A DNA stretch of 64,000 nt from Halocatena marina (GCF_025913575.1 NZ_CP109785.1:1922001-1986000), one strand, 5' to 3'. Shown: positions 1 through 9,886, numbered from the stretch's first letter. Notes: generated from the letters alone by a model not told the origin. Made by a program: numbers and translations.

Positions 1-462
1 GTAAAAATAAAGACACAGATCAAGATTGGAGTTAGAGACGATTGGATGGTTAGGTGCTTCACGGTGACAACAGAGCCGCCAAACTGGCTGAGAGTAGTCT
101 TCGAACAGGGGTCCACATAACGGCACTCATATTCTGCGATCGTAGAGAAATCCTACGATTGTGCGGTAGTATCGAAAGATATCACAGTTGGACCGAGAAG
201 TGTTCACCACAAGAAGAGAAGATGATCGAACCTTCGAGCTCGTTTATATAACGTTAGCTGGCCATCGATTGAAATTCATCACGTAATCGCCCTACAGCAG
301 GTGCGAAGATAATTTTAATTCATTTTCCCTCAGACCACCGATCCGAAATTGCGATGTAATCTGATTCGCAGAGATCCAACGGGTCGTGTCGTTTCAAGAT
401 GACAGTGACGGCACACCCACGCCACGTTTCTTTACTATCGATGCCGTCTGTAATAGACACAG
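1..462. other. Intergenic, no gene recognised
   Basis: All frames are broken by stops and the short open frames lack haloarchaeal codon bias. The last 35 bases carry a weak AT-rich element (near 430-437) at a distance from the following ATG that would suit a leaderless transcript. Confidence 0.6.
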
Positions 463-1647
463 ATGGGTGCAGTACTGATCGGTTACGGCGAAACGAGTGT
501 CGGAGAGGCAGTCGGCTGCGGATACGAAGCTCTGAATATGTGGGCGACCCGCGAAGCGTTGAGTGATACCGGGCTTGAGCCGGACGATATTGATGGACTC
601 ATCGCCAGTGCGCCGTTTCGATCGGAGCGTTTTCCGCTTCCTCGCCTGATCGAACACCTCGGATTGGCTCCGTTACAGTTTGCAGAACTAACTGGCCTTG
701 GTGGTGCATCCCACGTGAACTCGATTAAACGAGCGACAGCGGCAGTCGAAACCGGTCGGGCAGAAACCGTGCTCGTCGTTGCCGCGGATGCGCTCTCCTC
801 AGAGGTAGGACCGTCGACAGTCATCGAATCGTTGGCCGAAAGCGTTGGTACGTTCGAGGATCCCGCAAACATCGTCCCATCGCTCTATGCACATGTTGCA
901 AACTGGCACATCGATACGTTCGGAACGACACGAAAACAGCTCGCCGAGGTAGCGTCTATCGCGTACGAGCACGCATCGATGCAGCGACCGGATCGGGTAC
1001 ACGAGACTGAGACGAAATCGGCAGATGAGATCCTCGACTCACCCATGATCTCAACACCGCTGACAGCGGATCAATGCGCTCTCATCTCCGATGGAGGCGC
1101 GGCATTCATCGTGACGACCGAAGCAAACGCAGAGCGCCTCGATAGGGAAAGCCGAGGTAACAGCGAGCGCCCTCCAGTTCGGCTAGTAGGGTTCGGAGCG
1201 CAACACACGCACGATCACCTCACACAAATGCCGACGTTCGGTGAAACAGGCGCTGTAAAAGCAGGTCAGCAGGCGATGACCGAAGCGGATGTCACCCACG
1301 ACGAGATCGACCTCCTCGAAATCTACGACTGTTTTACGATCACCGTTCTTCGGATCGTCGAAGATCTCGGGTTTTGCGAGCTCGGCGACGGCGGTTCCCT
1401 CATCGAAAGTGGCGACCTCCGGCTCTCTGGAAAATGGCCGCTCAACACCCACGGTGGGGCGCTCGCACAAGCACATCCCGGAATGCCGAGCGGAATATTC
1501 CACATCACTGAAACAATCCGCCAACTCCAAGGACGGGCCGAGGCGACACAGGTAGAAGACGCGTCGACAGCGCTTGTGCACGGAAACGGTGGGGTTTTCT
1601 CGACACAGGCGGTTGCGGTACTCGAACGGGGTGATACCCGTGACTAA
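463..1647 (+). CDS. Thiolase-like acyl-CoA enzyme (SCP-x/Ltp2 type)
   Basis: A 394-residue thiolase-fold protein of the SCP-x type (acetyl-CoA acetyltransferase-like). The thiolase GHP region is present near residue 330 as NTHGGALAQAHP. The usual nucleophilic cysteine is replaced: the segment around residue 80 reads LGGASHVNSIK. The last catalytic motif reads HGNGGV instead of a Cys-x-Gly. The family motif EIYDCFTITVL lies near residue 290. Such Cys-less members paired with a DUF35 protein include the Ltp2 retro-aldolases, so either C-C bond cleavage of an acyl-CoA or a non-catalytic role is more likely than classical thiolysis. Its stop overlaps the start of the DUF35 partner, indicating an operon and probably a complex. 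The substrate cannot be read from sequence. Confidence 0.85.
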   Translation: MGAVLIGYGETSVGEAVGCGYEALNMWATREALSDTGLEPDDIDGLIASAPFRSERFPLPRLIEHLGLAPLQFAELTGLGGASHVNSIKRATAAVETGRAETVLVVAADALSSEVGPSTVIESLAESVGTFEDPANIVPSLYAHVANWHIDTFGTTRKQLAEVASIAYEHASMQRPDRVHETETKSADEILDSPMISTPLTADQCALISDGGAAFIVTTEANAERLDRESRGNSERPPVRLVGFGAQHTHDHLTQMPTFGETGAVKAGQQAMTEADVTHDEIDLLEIYDCFTITVLRIVEDLGFCELGDGGSLIESGDLRLSGKWPLNTHGGALAQAHPGMPSGIFHITETIRQLQGRAEATQVEDASTALVHGNGGVFSTQAVAVLERGDTRD

Positions 1648-2041
1648 CCGACCGATGCCGTCGGCGACAACCGATCACGAACGGCAGTACTGGCAACGGG
1701 TGGCAGACGGAGATGTCTGCATCGTGCGCTGTCACGCTTGTGGCAGTGCGAGTCATCCTCCACGACGATACTGTCCGGTCTGCTACTCCGATGATTGGAC
1801 GTTCGAATCGATCACGGGAACTGGTACCGTCTACGGCCATACCTGCATTCACCGACCTACACGGACGTTCGAGGCGGATGCACCCCTCGTTTCGGCCATC
1901 GTTACGTTAGACGAAGGGCCACGGCTCATGGGACAGGTTGATTGTGATCCAGCGGCGATCGAGGTGGGACGTCGCGTCTGCCTCGACACATCGACGCTTT
2001 CGTCGGACGATGTCCGTCTCGTCTTTGAACTGCAAGAGTGA
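1640..2041 (+). CDS. DUF35 OB-fold zinc-ribbon partner of the thiolase
   Basis: A zinc ribbon of four cysteines (CHACG then CPVCY, residues about 27-45) is followed by a short OB fold, the classic DUF35 arrangement. Family members bind the acyl-CoA/CoA end for a partner thiolase-like enzyme. I chose the GTG at 1640, which overlaps the upstream stop by eight bases; an ATG at 1655 is the alternative. The frame is open further upstream to 1574, but that part lies inside the thiolase gene and is unlikely to be used. Roughly 133 residues, normal for the family. Confidence 0.85.
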   Translation: MTNRPMPSATTDHERQYWQRVADGDVCIVRCHACGSASHPPRRYCPVCYSDDWTFESITGTGTVYGHTCIHRPTRTFEADAPLVSAIVTLDEGPRLMGQVDCDPAAIEVGRRVCLDTSTLSSDDVRLVFELQE

Positions 2042-2162
2042 ACGGTCTTCTAGCCGTGTGAATCCGATTTAGCACCGTTCACAACGGCATCTGTGCCCAG
2101 CGCTCGACGATCGAATCCACTAATCAGAGAAACACTGGTTCAATGGAGCACCTGAACTGTGA

Positions 2163-3098
2163 TTAGATAGCAATTTCGTCGGCGAGTTGTTCGAGCGCGG
2201 GCCGACCGTACGCTTCCCCATCGAGTTCGGGCACCACCTGAATCGAGAAGTCCGGAAACTCCGACTCGATGCGATTAATATTCTGTTCGTGTCGTGCTTG
2301 CCGTGCTCGACACCGGCCACAGTCCGTAGCGACCTCTTCGACAACGCGATTGACGACGAGCGTTTCGACGGAAATGTCGAACGAACGCAGCCGTTCGACG
2401 AGCTGTCTCGTTTCTTCGATCGCAAGCGTTTCGGGGATGAGGACAACCCTGAAATCGGTGCGTTCGGAGTCACGAACGAGCGCAGCGACACGCTCCATCC
2501 TGTTTCGGAGTGTCTCGATCTCGTCCGCATCGCGGTCGCTTCGGAAAAAGGCTGCTGGGCCGAACACCATACTCCTCGCAGAGTCGACCATCTGATGGAC
2601 CTGTCCTTGGAGCTTCGCGGCTGTCGATAGTGATTCGCTCAGCACGTCAGGCAGACCCAACAAACGGAGTGTGTGGCCAGTCGGAGCGGTGTCGAATACG
2701 ACGCGGTCCCACTCGTCCTCACGCCCGTACTCATCGAAGAACTGCAGTGCAGCCAGTTCATCGCTCCCAGGGACGAATCCAGCGGTGAACAAACGCTCGA
2801 CATCTTCGTCGGTGAGACGGATACCAGCCTCACGAAGATCGGCCGCAATCGCCTCAACGACAGCCCGATAGATGTCTTGACCCGATGTGGCGTCTGCCTC
2901 GACACCCCAAAGCTCCGATTCGATCTCTGTCGGACTGCCGCCGAGATCGACCCCAAGGCTCTCACCGAGTGAGTGTGCGGGATCAGTCGACACGACGAGC
3001 GTCCGCTCGCCGCGATTGGCGAGTGCGATTGCCGTCGCAGCGGCACACGTCGTTTTCCCGACACCACCTTTCCCCCCGTAGAGTATGTATTTGGACAT
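2163..3098 (-). CDS. ArsA/Get3-family ATPase
   Basis: A P-loop ATPase of 311 residues with the deviant Walker A motif GGKGGVGKTT at its N-terminus, the switch motif DTAPTGHTLRLL about residue 125, and a CGRC pair near residue 255 that matches the dimer-bridging CxxC of Get3. Get3 proteins insert tail-anchored membrane proteins; ArsA relatives energise arsenite export. No arsB or arsenic regulator is nearby, so a Get3-like targeting role is favoured. The start at 3098 puts the P-loop at the usual distance from the N-terminus; an open extension to 3167 lacks similarity to the family. Confidence 0.88.
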   Translation of the reverse strand: MSKYILYGGKGGVGKTTCAAATAIALANRGERTLVVSTDPAHSLGESLGVDLGGSPTEIESELWGVEADATSGQDIYRAVVEAIAADLREAGIRLTDEDVERLFTAGFVPGSDELAALQFFDEYGREDEWDRVVFDTAPTGHTLRLLGLPDVLSESLSTAAKLQGQVHQMVDSARSMVFGPAAFFRSDRDADEIETLRNRMERVAALVRDSERTDFRVVLIPETLAIEETRQLVERLRSFDISVETLVVNRVVEEVATDCGRCRARQARHEQNINRIESEFPDFSIQVVPELDGEAYGRPALEQLADEIAI

Positions 3099-3364
3099 GT
3101 GATGTGCTTCGTGCTGTGTCCGCAAAATCGTGTGTCCTGATTCGCCAATAGTAACACTCTGAGACAATATATTTCACCTTTAGAGGTGTGGATTTCAATC
3201 TCGTCTATCCTATATCTCGTTAGATGAGCTGCATCGTGAACACGACTTTCTCATGATGAAATATAGATAGGTCATATTTCAAATAATTCAGTAGCGGTCA
3301 GGCGTGCAGGTATCCGAATGTGTTTATCCATGCCTGAGGAAGCGCTGGGAACGCCAACCACCCA

Positions 3365-5296
3365 ATGAGTTCGGAGAGACAACTCGATTCAAAGGCCATC
3401 AAGGAGCACCGCGAAACGATCGAACACCCGTTAATTCGTCTGTTTATGGAATACGGAGAGGGGAACCGGCGATGGTTCATCGTCGGCGTTCTCACGAGCA
3501 CGGCCGCTCGGTTCCTCTCGCTGTTGCCACCCGTCATTCTTGGCGTGGCGATCGACGCCCTGTTCAATAAGACTAAGCCATTCACACTCCCGTTTGTGCC
3601 ACAGGCGTGGCTGCCCGAGACCACGTCCGGGCAGTTCTGGTTTTCGGTTGGTGTGATGGCAGTCGCAATGGTTGGGTCTGCGTTTCTCAACTTTGCTCGG
3701 CAATCATCGTTGAACTTGTTCTCCCACCGAGTCAAACACGAAGTGCGGACGGCGACCTACCAGCAGATGCAACGGCTCGACATCGACTTTTTCACCGAAA
3801 TGCAGACGGGCGAACTCATGTCGATTCTTTCTAACGATACCAATCGATTGGAGCAGTTCCTCGATTCGATGATGGGTGAGGCAATTCAACTCGGTGTCCT
3901 CATTCTCGGAACAGCCGCATTCCTTTTTTCGATTAACCGACATCTCGCTGTTGTGACGCTGTCGGTCATCCCTGTTGCTGCTGTGTTCACCTACTGGTTC
4001 ATGCGTATCGCCGAGGAGCGCTACACCGACGTCCGCGAGTCGGTTGGCGATCTCAACAGCCGACTGGAAAACAACCTGAACGGGATTCAGGTGATCAAAG
4101 CTAACAACACAGAAGAGTACGAGGACGAGCGGGTTCGCGATCACTCCTACGCATACTTTCGATTGGATTGGCTGGCGCTTCGTCTCAACTTCATCTACCG
4201 GCCGGGATTGCAAGCACTGACCTCCATTTCATTTATTCTCACGTTCACGGTCGGCGGTCTCTGGCTCATAGAGGGCAGTGCTCCCGGTCCGCTCGCTGGT
4301 GATCTTGCCGTAGGCAACCTCGTCACGTTCCTGATCCTCACCCAGCGGTTGGTCGGCCCACTGGCACAAATGGGAAATATCGTCGATCGCTACGAAGACG
4401 CCCGGGCCTCGACGAAACGGATCCTTGGGCTGATGAGTCTCCCCGTGAACATTCAGAACGCACCGGATGCGATCGACCTCCAAGATACCGATGGACGAAT
4501 CGAATACGACGACGTCTCCTTTGCCTACGACGACGAGTACGTCCTCGAAAACGTGTCATTCGTAGCAGAACCGGGTGAAACGGTCGGACTCGTTGGACCC
4601 ACCGGGGCGGGGAAGACGACGATTCTCAAGTTACTACTGCGACTCCACGATGTCGATGAAGGAGCTGTTCGACTCGATGACAACGACATTCGAACCCTCA
4701 CGCTGGAGAGCCTCCGTCAGTCGATGGGGTACGTCGGTCAAGAGAATTTCCTGTTCGACGGAACGATAACTGAAAACATCAAGTACGGTCAGTTCGAGGC
4801 GACCGACGAGGAGGTCATCAAGGCCGCAAAGCGCGCGGAGGCCCACGAGTTCATCGCCAATCTTCCGAACGGCTATGACACAGATATCGGTGAGCGGGGG
4901 GTCAAGCTGTCGGGCGGACAGCGACAGCGCGTCGCCATCGCTCGAACGATTCTCCAGCACCCGGAAATCCTCATCTTCGACGAGGCGACGAGTGCGGTTG
5001 ATACGGAGACTGAGATGCTCATCCAGCGATCCATCGACGAACTGGCTGCCGATCGAACGACGTTCGTCATTGCTCACCGCCTCTCGACAGTCAGAGATGC
5101 CGATACGATACTCGTCATCGAAGACGGCCAGATTGTCGAACAGGGCCCCCACGACGCCTTGATCGCTGAGGATGGCCTGTACGCTAACCTCTGGCGTGTT
5201 CAAGCGGGTGAGATCGATGATCTCCCCGACGAATTCGTCGAACAAGCGAGCGAACGTGTCGCTCAAGAGACCGCAAACAGAACGAACACGGACTGA
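3365..5296 (+). CDS. ABC exporter, fused membrane and ATPase domains
   Basis: A 643-residue type IV exporter half-transporter (MsbA/LmrA-like). Six predicted membrane helices occupy residues about 35-330, followed by a complete nucleotide-binding domain: Walker A GPTGAGKTT near 415, Q-loop GQENFLF, signature LSGGQRQRVAIARTI near 520, Walker B ILIFDEATS, and the switch histidine in VIAHRLST. All catalytic motifs are intact, so it should work as a homodimer. Substrate unknown (lipid, drug or peptide). It stands alone, with a short AT-rich gap on each side. Confidence 0.92.
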   Translation: MSSERQLDSKAIKEHRETIEHPLIRLFMEYGEGNRRWFIVGVLTSTAARFLSLLPPVILGVAIDALFNKTKPFTLPFVPQAWLPETTSGQFWFSVGVMAVAMVGSAFLNFARQSSLNLFSHRVKHEVRTATYQQMQRLDIDFFTEMQTGELMSILSNDTNRLEQFLDSMMGEAIQLGVLILGTAAFLFSINRHLAVVTLSVIPVAAVFTYWFMRIAEERYTDVRESVGDLNSRLENNLNGIQVIKANNTEEYEDERVRDHSYAYFRLDWLALRLNFIYRPGLQALTSISFILTFTVGGLWLIEGSAPGPLAGDLAVGNLVTFLILTQRLVGPLAQMGNIVDRYEDARASTKRILGLMSLPVNIQNAPDAIDLQDTDGRIEYDDVSFAYDDEYVLENVSFVAEPGETVGLVGPTGAGKTTILKLLLRLHDVDEGAVRLDDNDIRTLTLESLRQSMGYVGQENFLFDGTITENIKYGQFEATDEEVIKAAKRAEAHEFIANLPNGYDTDIGERGVKLSGGQRQRVAIARTILQHPEILIFDEATSAVDTETEMLIQRSIDELAADRTTFVIAHRLSTVRDADTILVIEDGQIVEQGPHDALIAEDGLYANLWRVQAGEIDDLPDEFVEQASERVAQETANRTNTD

Positions 5297-5489
5297 TCCA
5301 TCGTTATTGGCCTGTTATTTTACAACAGTATATCAAATCATTCAGAGATGACACGCTCATATCACAAGAGAGTGGGATTTGAATCTACCATTTGGACCCA
5401 CGATGCAGTACATTCGTGTGTTCTACAGTCTCACGATGAGCGACACATCTGTTCCATTTATTATCGATGCGATATATCCCAGCAGTAGA

Positions 5490-6452
5490 ATGGTCGCTAT
5501 CGAAACGACTGCCCTCACGAAGCGTTTTGGCGAGGTCCTCGCTGTTAACGATTTGAACCTCCGCATCGAAGATGGAGAGATATTCGGATTTTTGGGTCCG
5601 AACGGAGCTGGAAAATCCACGACGATCAATATGCTCTTGGATTTCCACCGGCCGACAGCCGGGGCAGCTACTGTCCTCGGCTACGATTCACAGACAGAAA
5701 CGGACGCAATTCGCAAGCGAGTCGGCGTCCTCCCAGAAGGGTTGGAGCTATACGAGCGCCTCACCGCGCGTGAGCATCTTGAGCTCTGTGTTCAGATGAA
5801 AAACGCTGACGACACGCCCGAGTCCGTCTTAGCGCGCGTCGGATTGAGCGATGACGGAGATCGAAAAACAGGAGGTTTCTCGAAAGGAATGCGACAGCGT
5901 CTCTCCCTCGGGATGGCGTTGATCGGTGATCCCGAACTCATCATCCTTGATGAACCCACTTCCGGATTGGACCCGAACGGTATCCAGCATTTTCGAGAGC
6001 TTCTTCGAGAAGAAGCTGAATCCGGCACAACCGTCTTCTTTTCGAGCCATATCCTCTCGGAAGTTGAGGCAGTCTGTGACCGCGTTGGCATCATGAACAA
6101 CGGCGAGCTTGTTGCCCTCGACAGCATCGATACTCTCCGCGAGCACACTGGCACAGGTGGTGAGGTCGAAATCACTGTCGAAGCAGTTCCGGACGACCTC
6201 CAACTACAATCGTTAGACGGGGTGAGCAACACAACGGTTGAGGGCAACGAGATCCACACCCACTGTTCGTCCACTGATGCGAAGATGAGCGTGATACGCC
6301 ACATCGACACCAACGCGACGATCACCGGAATCGTCGTCGGAGAAGCGTCGCTCGAAGAGCTGTTCAATGAGTACACAGACAGCAGAGATGGTGATCGTGA
6401 TGTTGACGACGATGAAACAAAGGAAAAGGACAAACAGGAGGTGATTGCGTGA
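5490..6452 (+). CDS. ABC-2 transporter ATP-binding subunit
   Basis: A 320-residue ATPase with Walker A GPNGAGKST, signature FSKGMRQRLSL, Walker B LIILDEPTSGLDPNG and switch H in FFSSHILSE, followed by a roughly 100-residue C-terminal domain rich in Asp/Glu. This is the NatA/CcmA-like architecture of ABC-2 exporters. The ATG at 5490 begins right before the conserved ETTALTKRFG; an in-frame extension to 5379 looks unlike the family. The TGA overlaps the GTG start of the permease gene, so the two are translationally coupled. Confidence 0.9.
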   Translation: MVAIETTALTKRFGEVLAVNDLNLRIEDGEIFGFLGPNGAGKSTTINMLLDFHRPTAGAATVLGYDSQTETDAIRKRVGVLPEGLELYERLTAREHLELCVQMKNADDTPESVLARVGLSDDGDRKTGGFSKGMRQRLSLGMALIGDPELIILDEPTSGLDPNGIQHFRELLREEAESGTTVFFSSHILSEVEAVCDRVGIMNNGELVALDSIDTLREHTGTGGEVEITVEAVPDDLQLQSLDGVSNTTVEGNEIHTHCSSTDAKMSVIRHIDTNATITGIVVGEASLEELFNEYTDSRDGDRDVDDDETKEKDKQEVIA

Positions 6453-7288
6453 GCATCGCTGGCGTCGTCCGCAAGGACCTCCTCGACGTTCGTCGATCTA
6501 ATCTCGTCCGGGGAGTCGGACTGTTGTATCTCGCGTTTACTGTGCTGTTTTTCTGGGGAACCGGCACCACCGGAGCGACGGATATGTACATGTCACTCTG
6601 GATGATGATCGCCATCGCCATCCTCATTATCCCGCTCATCGCGCTCGTTGCTGCGTATCTCTCGGTGGCCGGAGAACGGCAGAGCGGAAACCTCAAGTTT
6701 CTATTATCGTATCCGAACAACCGCCGCGATGTCGTCATCGGGAAGCTCGTTGCCCGATCGACGGTAGTGGCAGTGGCAATCGCGTTCGCCTACGCGGTCG
6801 GTCTCGCAGTGGCGATGTACTATTATCCTGAAGTTTTCATCGGCGATTTCGTCGCGTTCGTCGGACTGACGCTGCTGTATGCGCTCGTCTATGTGAGCAT
6901 CGCGGTTGCGATTTCGGCTGCGACCAGTACTCGATCGCGGGCAATGGGCGCGTCTATCGCCGTCTGGTTCGTGTTGAACGTGTTCTGGAACTTCCTGCCG
7001 ATCCAACCGAGGACAGTCGTCTCATTCGTCGCGGACAAGCTCGGGACGACGGTATCGACGAACATCAAGGACCTCGTTTGGGCGCTCAGTCCGACAGGGG
7101 CGTACATGAACTCAATGCAGCTCGTGTTCCCAGACTCGTACATCCGCCAGATCGGGCAACGACAGTGGCTTGACCCCAACACACCCTTCTACCTCGACGG
7201 CTGGTTCATGCTGGTCATTCTCGCTGTCTGGCTCGTCGTGCCGCTACTGCTTGGATACTGGCGCTTTGAGCGTGCAGATCTCGGCTGA
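6449..7288 (+). CDS. ABC-2 type permease
   Basis: A 279-residue membrane protein with about six hydrophobic segments (residues about 22-45, 50-72, 107-127, 136-160, 170-190 and 255-272). The segment AGERQSGNLKFLLSYP after the second helix is the cytosolic coupling motif of ABC-2 permeases of the NosY/GldF kind. It starts at a GTG overlapping the upstream TGA and forms a two-gene transporter with the ATPase. The exported substrate is not evident. Confidence 0.87.
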   Translation: MSIAGVVRKDLLDVRRSNLVRGVGLLYLAFTVLFFWGTGTTGATDMYMSLWMMIAIAILIIPLIALVAAYLSVAGERQSGNLKFLLSYPNNRRDVVIGKLVARSTVVAVAIAFAYAVGLAVAMYYYPEVFIGDFVAFVGLTLLYALVYVSIAVAISAATSTRSRAMGASIAVWFVLNVFWNFLPIQPRTVVSFVADKLGTTVSTNIKDLVWALSPTGAYMNSMQLVFPDSYIRQIGQRQWLDPNTPFYLDGWFMLVILAVWLVVPLLLGYWRFERADLG

Positions 7289-7365
7289 ACTGTTGGCCTA
7301 CCATCTGAGCACGTGAGACGACACTCACGCAACGCTATTTGTTGATCGAGAGTTTGACAGTACGT

Positions 7366-8118
7366 ATGGTCGACTACACGCTGGATGGATCGATCGCTGT
7401 CATCACCATTGACCGTCCGGAGGCCAAAAACGCGATCGACAACGAGACTGCATTGGCACTCCGTGATGCATGGCAGCGATTCGACGACGATGACGACGCA
7501 TTCGTGGGCATTCTGACCGGATCAGGAGGGACATTCTCGGCGGGAGCCGATCTGAAAGCGATGGATCTCGAAGATCGTCCCGAAGGATGGCTTGGTTTTT
7601 CACGAATGCACGTGGAAAAGCCCACGATCGCAGCGATCGAAGGACACTGTGTCGCGGGCGGACTAGAGCTGGCTCTCTGGTGTGATCTTCGTGTTGCCGG
7701 AGAGAGCGCGACGTTCGGCTGCTTTGAGCGGCGGTTCGGTGTGCCGCTAGTGGATGGCGGTACCCAACGACTCCCGCACATCGTCGGACTCGGACGAGCG
7801 CTCGATATGATTCTCACAGGTCGTGCCGTCAACGCTCGTGAGGCCAAAGAATGGGGATTACTCACTCGCATCGCGGACGATGGCGCGGCGCTTGCGGTGG
7901 CACAGGAGATGGCTGCCACAATCGCTGAATACCCACAACAGACGGTCCGAACCGACCGTGCGGCGGTCTACGATGGGCTTGGCGAGGAACTGGCACAAGG
8001 ACTCCGCATCGAAGCGTGGCACGGCCAACGAGCGCTCGAAACCGCACACGAAGGTGCAGAACGCTTCGAGTCGGGGGAAGGACGCCACGGTGAGAATATC
8101 GAGCGTCGAGAAGAATAA
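7366..8118 (+). CDS. Enoyl-CoA hydratase/isomerase family (crotonase)
   Basis: A crotonase-fold protein of 250 residues. The two oxyanion-hole segments are present: GGTFSAGADLKAM near residue 55 and AIEGHCVAGGLELAL near residue 90. A glutamate at the first catalytic position of hydratases is not obvious (the stretch is CFERRFGVPLVDGG), so hydratase, isomerase or another crotonase activity is possible. The ATG at 7366 gives the canonical N-terminus. It is monocistronic and lies beside a transposase-like gene facing it. Confidence 0.85.
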   Translation: MVDYTLDGSIAVITIDRPEAKNAIDNETALALRDAWQRFDDDDDAFVGILTGSGGTFSAGADLKAMDLEDRPEGWLGFSRMHVEKPTIAAIEGHCVAGGLELALWCDLRVAGESATFGCFERRFGVPLVDGGTQRLPHIVGLGRALDMILTGRAVNAREAKEWGLLTRIADDGAALAVAQEMAATIAEYPQQTVRTDRAAVYDGLGEELAQGLRIEAWHGQRALETAHEGAERFESGEGRHGENIERREE

Positions 8119-8155
8119 ACACGTACCACCTGTCTTGTTTCAATTTGTTCTGACC

Positions 8156-8707
8156 CTAAATCATCCAGCCTTTCTGAAATTCTTCCTCGAATCCGTCGTG
8201 TCCTCGTCCGTCGGCGTTCTGATGATCCTGTCGGGCAGTCGTATACGATAAACCGGCTTCGCTCATGAGTGCGCGGACCCGTCGGAGGCAATAATCGACA
8301 CCAAACGTCGACTCAATATACTCCTGTGCGAGCGCTGCTGTCCACACTGGCGCATCATATCCAACCGCAGTTGGAGAATGATGAAGCGTCTGTTCGAACT
8401 GCTCGCGTTCGTCATTGGAGAGCTTTGCTGGACGTCCTGGTCGATCGTCGTCGTAGACGACCGCTTCAAACGGCTCATCAGCGAGTCGGTCGAGACGACA
8501 CAACCAGTTGTAGATTGTTTTTTCTGTGACCCCATACATCTCTGCTAACTTCGCTTGCGAGATTCCCTCTTTGTAGGTAAGACCCACCATGACCCGTTGT
8601 GTCGCTTGTTTTCCCTCGACCGCCGCCAGCACGCTTCGGAGATCATCAGCTGTGACACGCTCTAAATGAGCCATAAACAGCCATAGGGCGAGATCACGTA
8701 AAGACAT
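8156..8707 (-). CDS. IS630-type transposase N-terminal HTH protein, solo
   Basis: A 183-residue protein matching only the DNA-binding half of IS630/Tc1-like transposases: an HTH near residues 45-75 (ISQAKLAEMYGVTEKTIYNWL), a linker rich in Gly/Arg/Pro (DDRPGRPAKL), and a second winged HTH near 100-155 ending in the usual approach to the catalytic domain. The DDE catalytic domain is absent and the reading frame ends 38 bases from the next gene, so there is no room for it. It is either a decayed insertion sequence or a domesticated DNA-binding protein. No flanking inverted repeats were recognised. Confidence 0.7.
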   Translation of the reverse strand: MSLRDLALWLFMAHLERVTADDLRSVLAAVEGKQATQRVMVGLTYKEGISQAKLAEMYGVTEKTIYNWLCRLDRLADEPFEAVVYDDDRPGRPAKLSNDEREQFEQTLHHSPTAVGYDAPVWTAALAQEYIESTFGVDYCLRRVRALMSEAGLSYTTARQDHQNADGRGHDGFEEEFQKGWMI

Positions 8708-8743
8708 TCTGCCAGTAGTATCGTTCGACGACAGCAGGATAGA

Positions 8744-9652
8744 TTAGTGAAGTGAATCGATCTGTTCGACGATCGGTTCAGAATCCGCTCTCACAGACGC
8801 ATAGACTCGCTCGGCCCATTCTCGTGCGACAGGTGATTCAGTATCGACGAACACCTGCATCTGTCCCGTCGATTCATCGTAGCCGCCGATCCCGACGTGA
8901 TCATCAAAGAGTGCAAGCCCGTACGGTAACTCATCGCGCGTTCGGAGAGTCAGGTGTCCGCTCTCGATTGCCTCGCTTGCGTGCTCTGGATACGCCTCGA
9001 AGAGCTTCTCGGCGACGTGCGGGAGATACACCATTTCGGTTTCGGTCTCATCGAAGATCTGCCGATGAAATTCGCCGAGGACGATCGGCGCCATGTGAGT
9101 CGTGTTGAATCCACGGAAGGAGTCTGAGTTTTCCACGAGAGAAATAAACCGTTCGATGGGCCGATATGGCTCCTCAGGCGCTGCAACGGTAACTGTCGCG
9201 TCGACGAACGATTCGATAACGAACTCGCGAAGATCCTCACAGATGCAGTCTAGCAGTGGTGACAGTCGGTTGGCTGTTTGTACATTCGTCTCGAAGCGAA
9301 GCACCTCTTCGGCGACAGTCTCACCCAACCCAGTCAACTGAAACCTACTGTTGATTTTTGTAATGAAACCAAGTTCGTCGAGTCGTTGCGTAAAGCGGTG
9401 GCTTGTCGCCCGTGAGACGCCGAGTCGCTCCTCGATTTCTCGGTGATCGAGCGGCTGCTCAAGTAATGTTTCGAGGAGTGGCCCGTGCCGGACGATGTCG
9501 AGGAGTACATCAGTATCGAGCCGCGTATCAACCGCTGCCAACCGCTGACCGAGGTGGCGGCGGTTTCTCGCGTTCTCAAGGATCGACTCCAAAATTGGAG
9601 ATCCTCGCTTCGGACGCGAGTCGTCATCTCGGTTGTTTTCGGTGGTCCTCAT
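8744..9652 (-). CDS. FilR1-type winged-helix transcriptional regulator
   Basis: A 302-residue regulator. A winged helix occupies residues about 50-115 (DHREIEERLGVSRATSHRFTQRLDELGFI), and the rest resembles the FilR1 middle/C-terminal domain common in methanogens and haloarchaea, thought to sense a ligand. The ATG at 9652 is preferred; an open extension to 9742 runs into the AT-rich promoter region. It is transcribed away from the HAD gene across a 234-base spacer, so control of that gene or of itself is possible. Target genes are unknown. Confidence 0.8.
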   Translation of the reverse strand: MRTTENNRDDDSRPKRGSPILESILENARNRRHLGQRLAAVDTRLDTDVLLDIVRHGPLLETLLEQPLDHREIEERLGVSRATSHRFTQRLDELGFITKINSRFQLTGLGETVAEEVLRFETNVQTANRLSPLLDCICEDLREFVIESFVDATVTVAAPEEPYRPIERFISLVENSDSFRGFNTTHMAPIVLGEFHRQIFDETETEMVYLPHVAEKLFEAYPEHASEAIESGHLTLRTRDELPYGLALFDDHVGIGGYDESTGQMQVFVDTESPVAREWAERVYASVRADSEPIVEQIDSLH

Positions 9653-9886
9653 AGTACTCCTCTCAAGAGGACTTGGATCGCACGGATAGTAACTCTGTTC
9701 ACGAATAGCAGATGTCTGCGCTTTGATTACAGAAACCAGCATTCGTATTCGTTATAAAACAATTCATGAAGATGGAATGTACTTGCTATGTGTTCTACGA
9801 TGCTGTCGGATAACAATCGTACAATATCTGTTATTATACTTACTGATCAATGAAAGAATTATTACCCGTCAATATAACAATGGGAT

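Noticed and set aside
54..251. 65-codon open frame at the window start
   Set aside because: Weak codon bias, no similarity, and stops surround it; likely chance.
2163..3098. Arsenite efflux ATPase as part of an ars operon
   Set aside because: No arsB, arsD, arsR or arsenate reductase lies nearby, so a Get3-like role is more likely.
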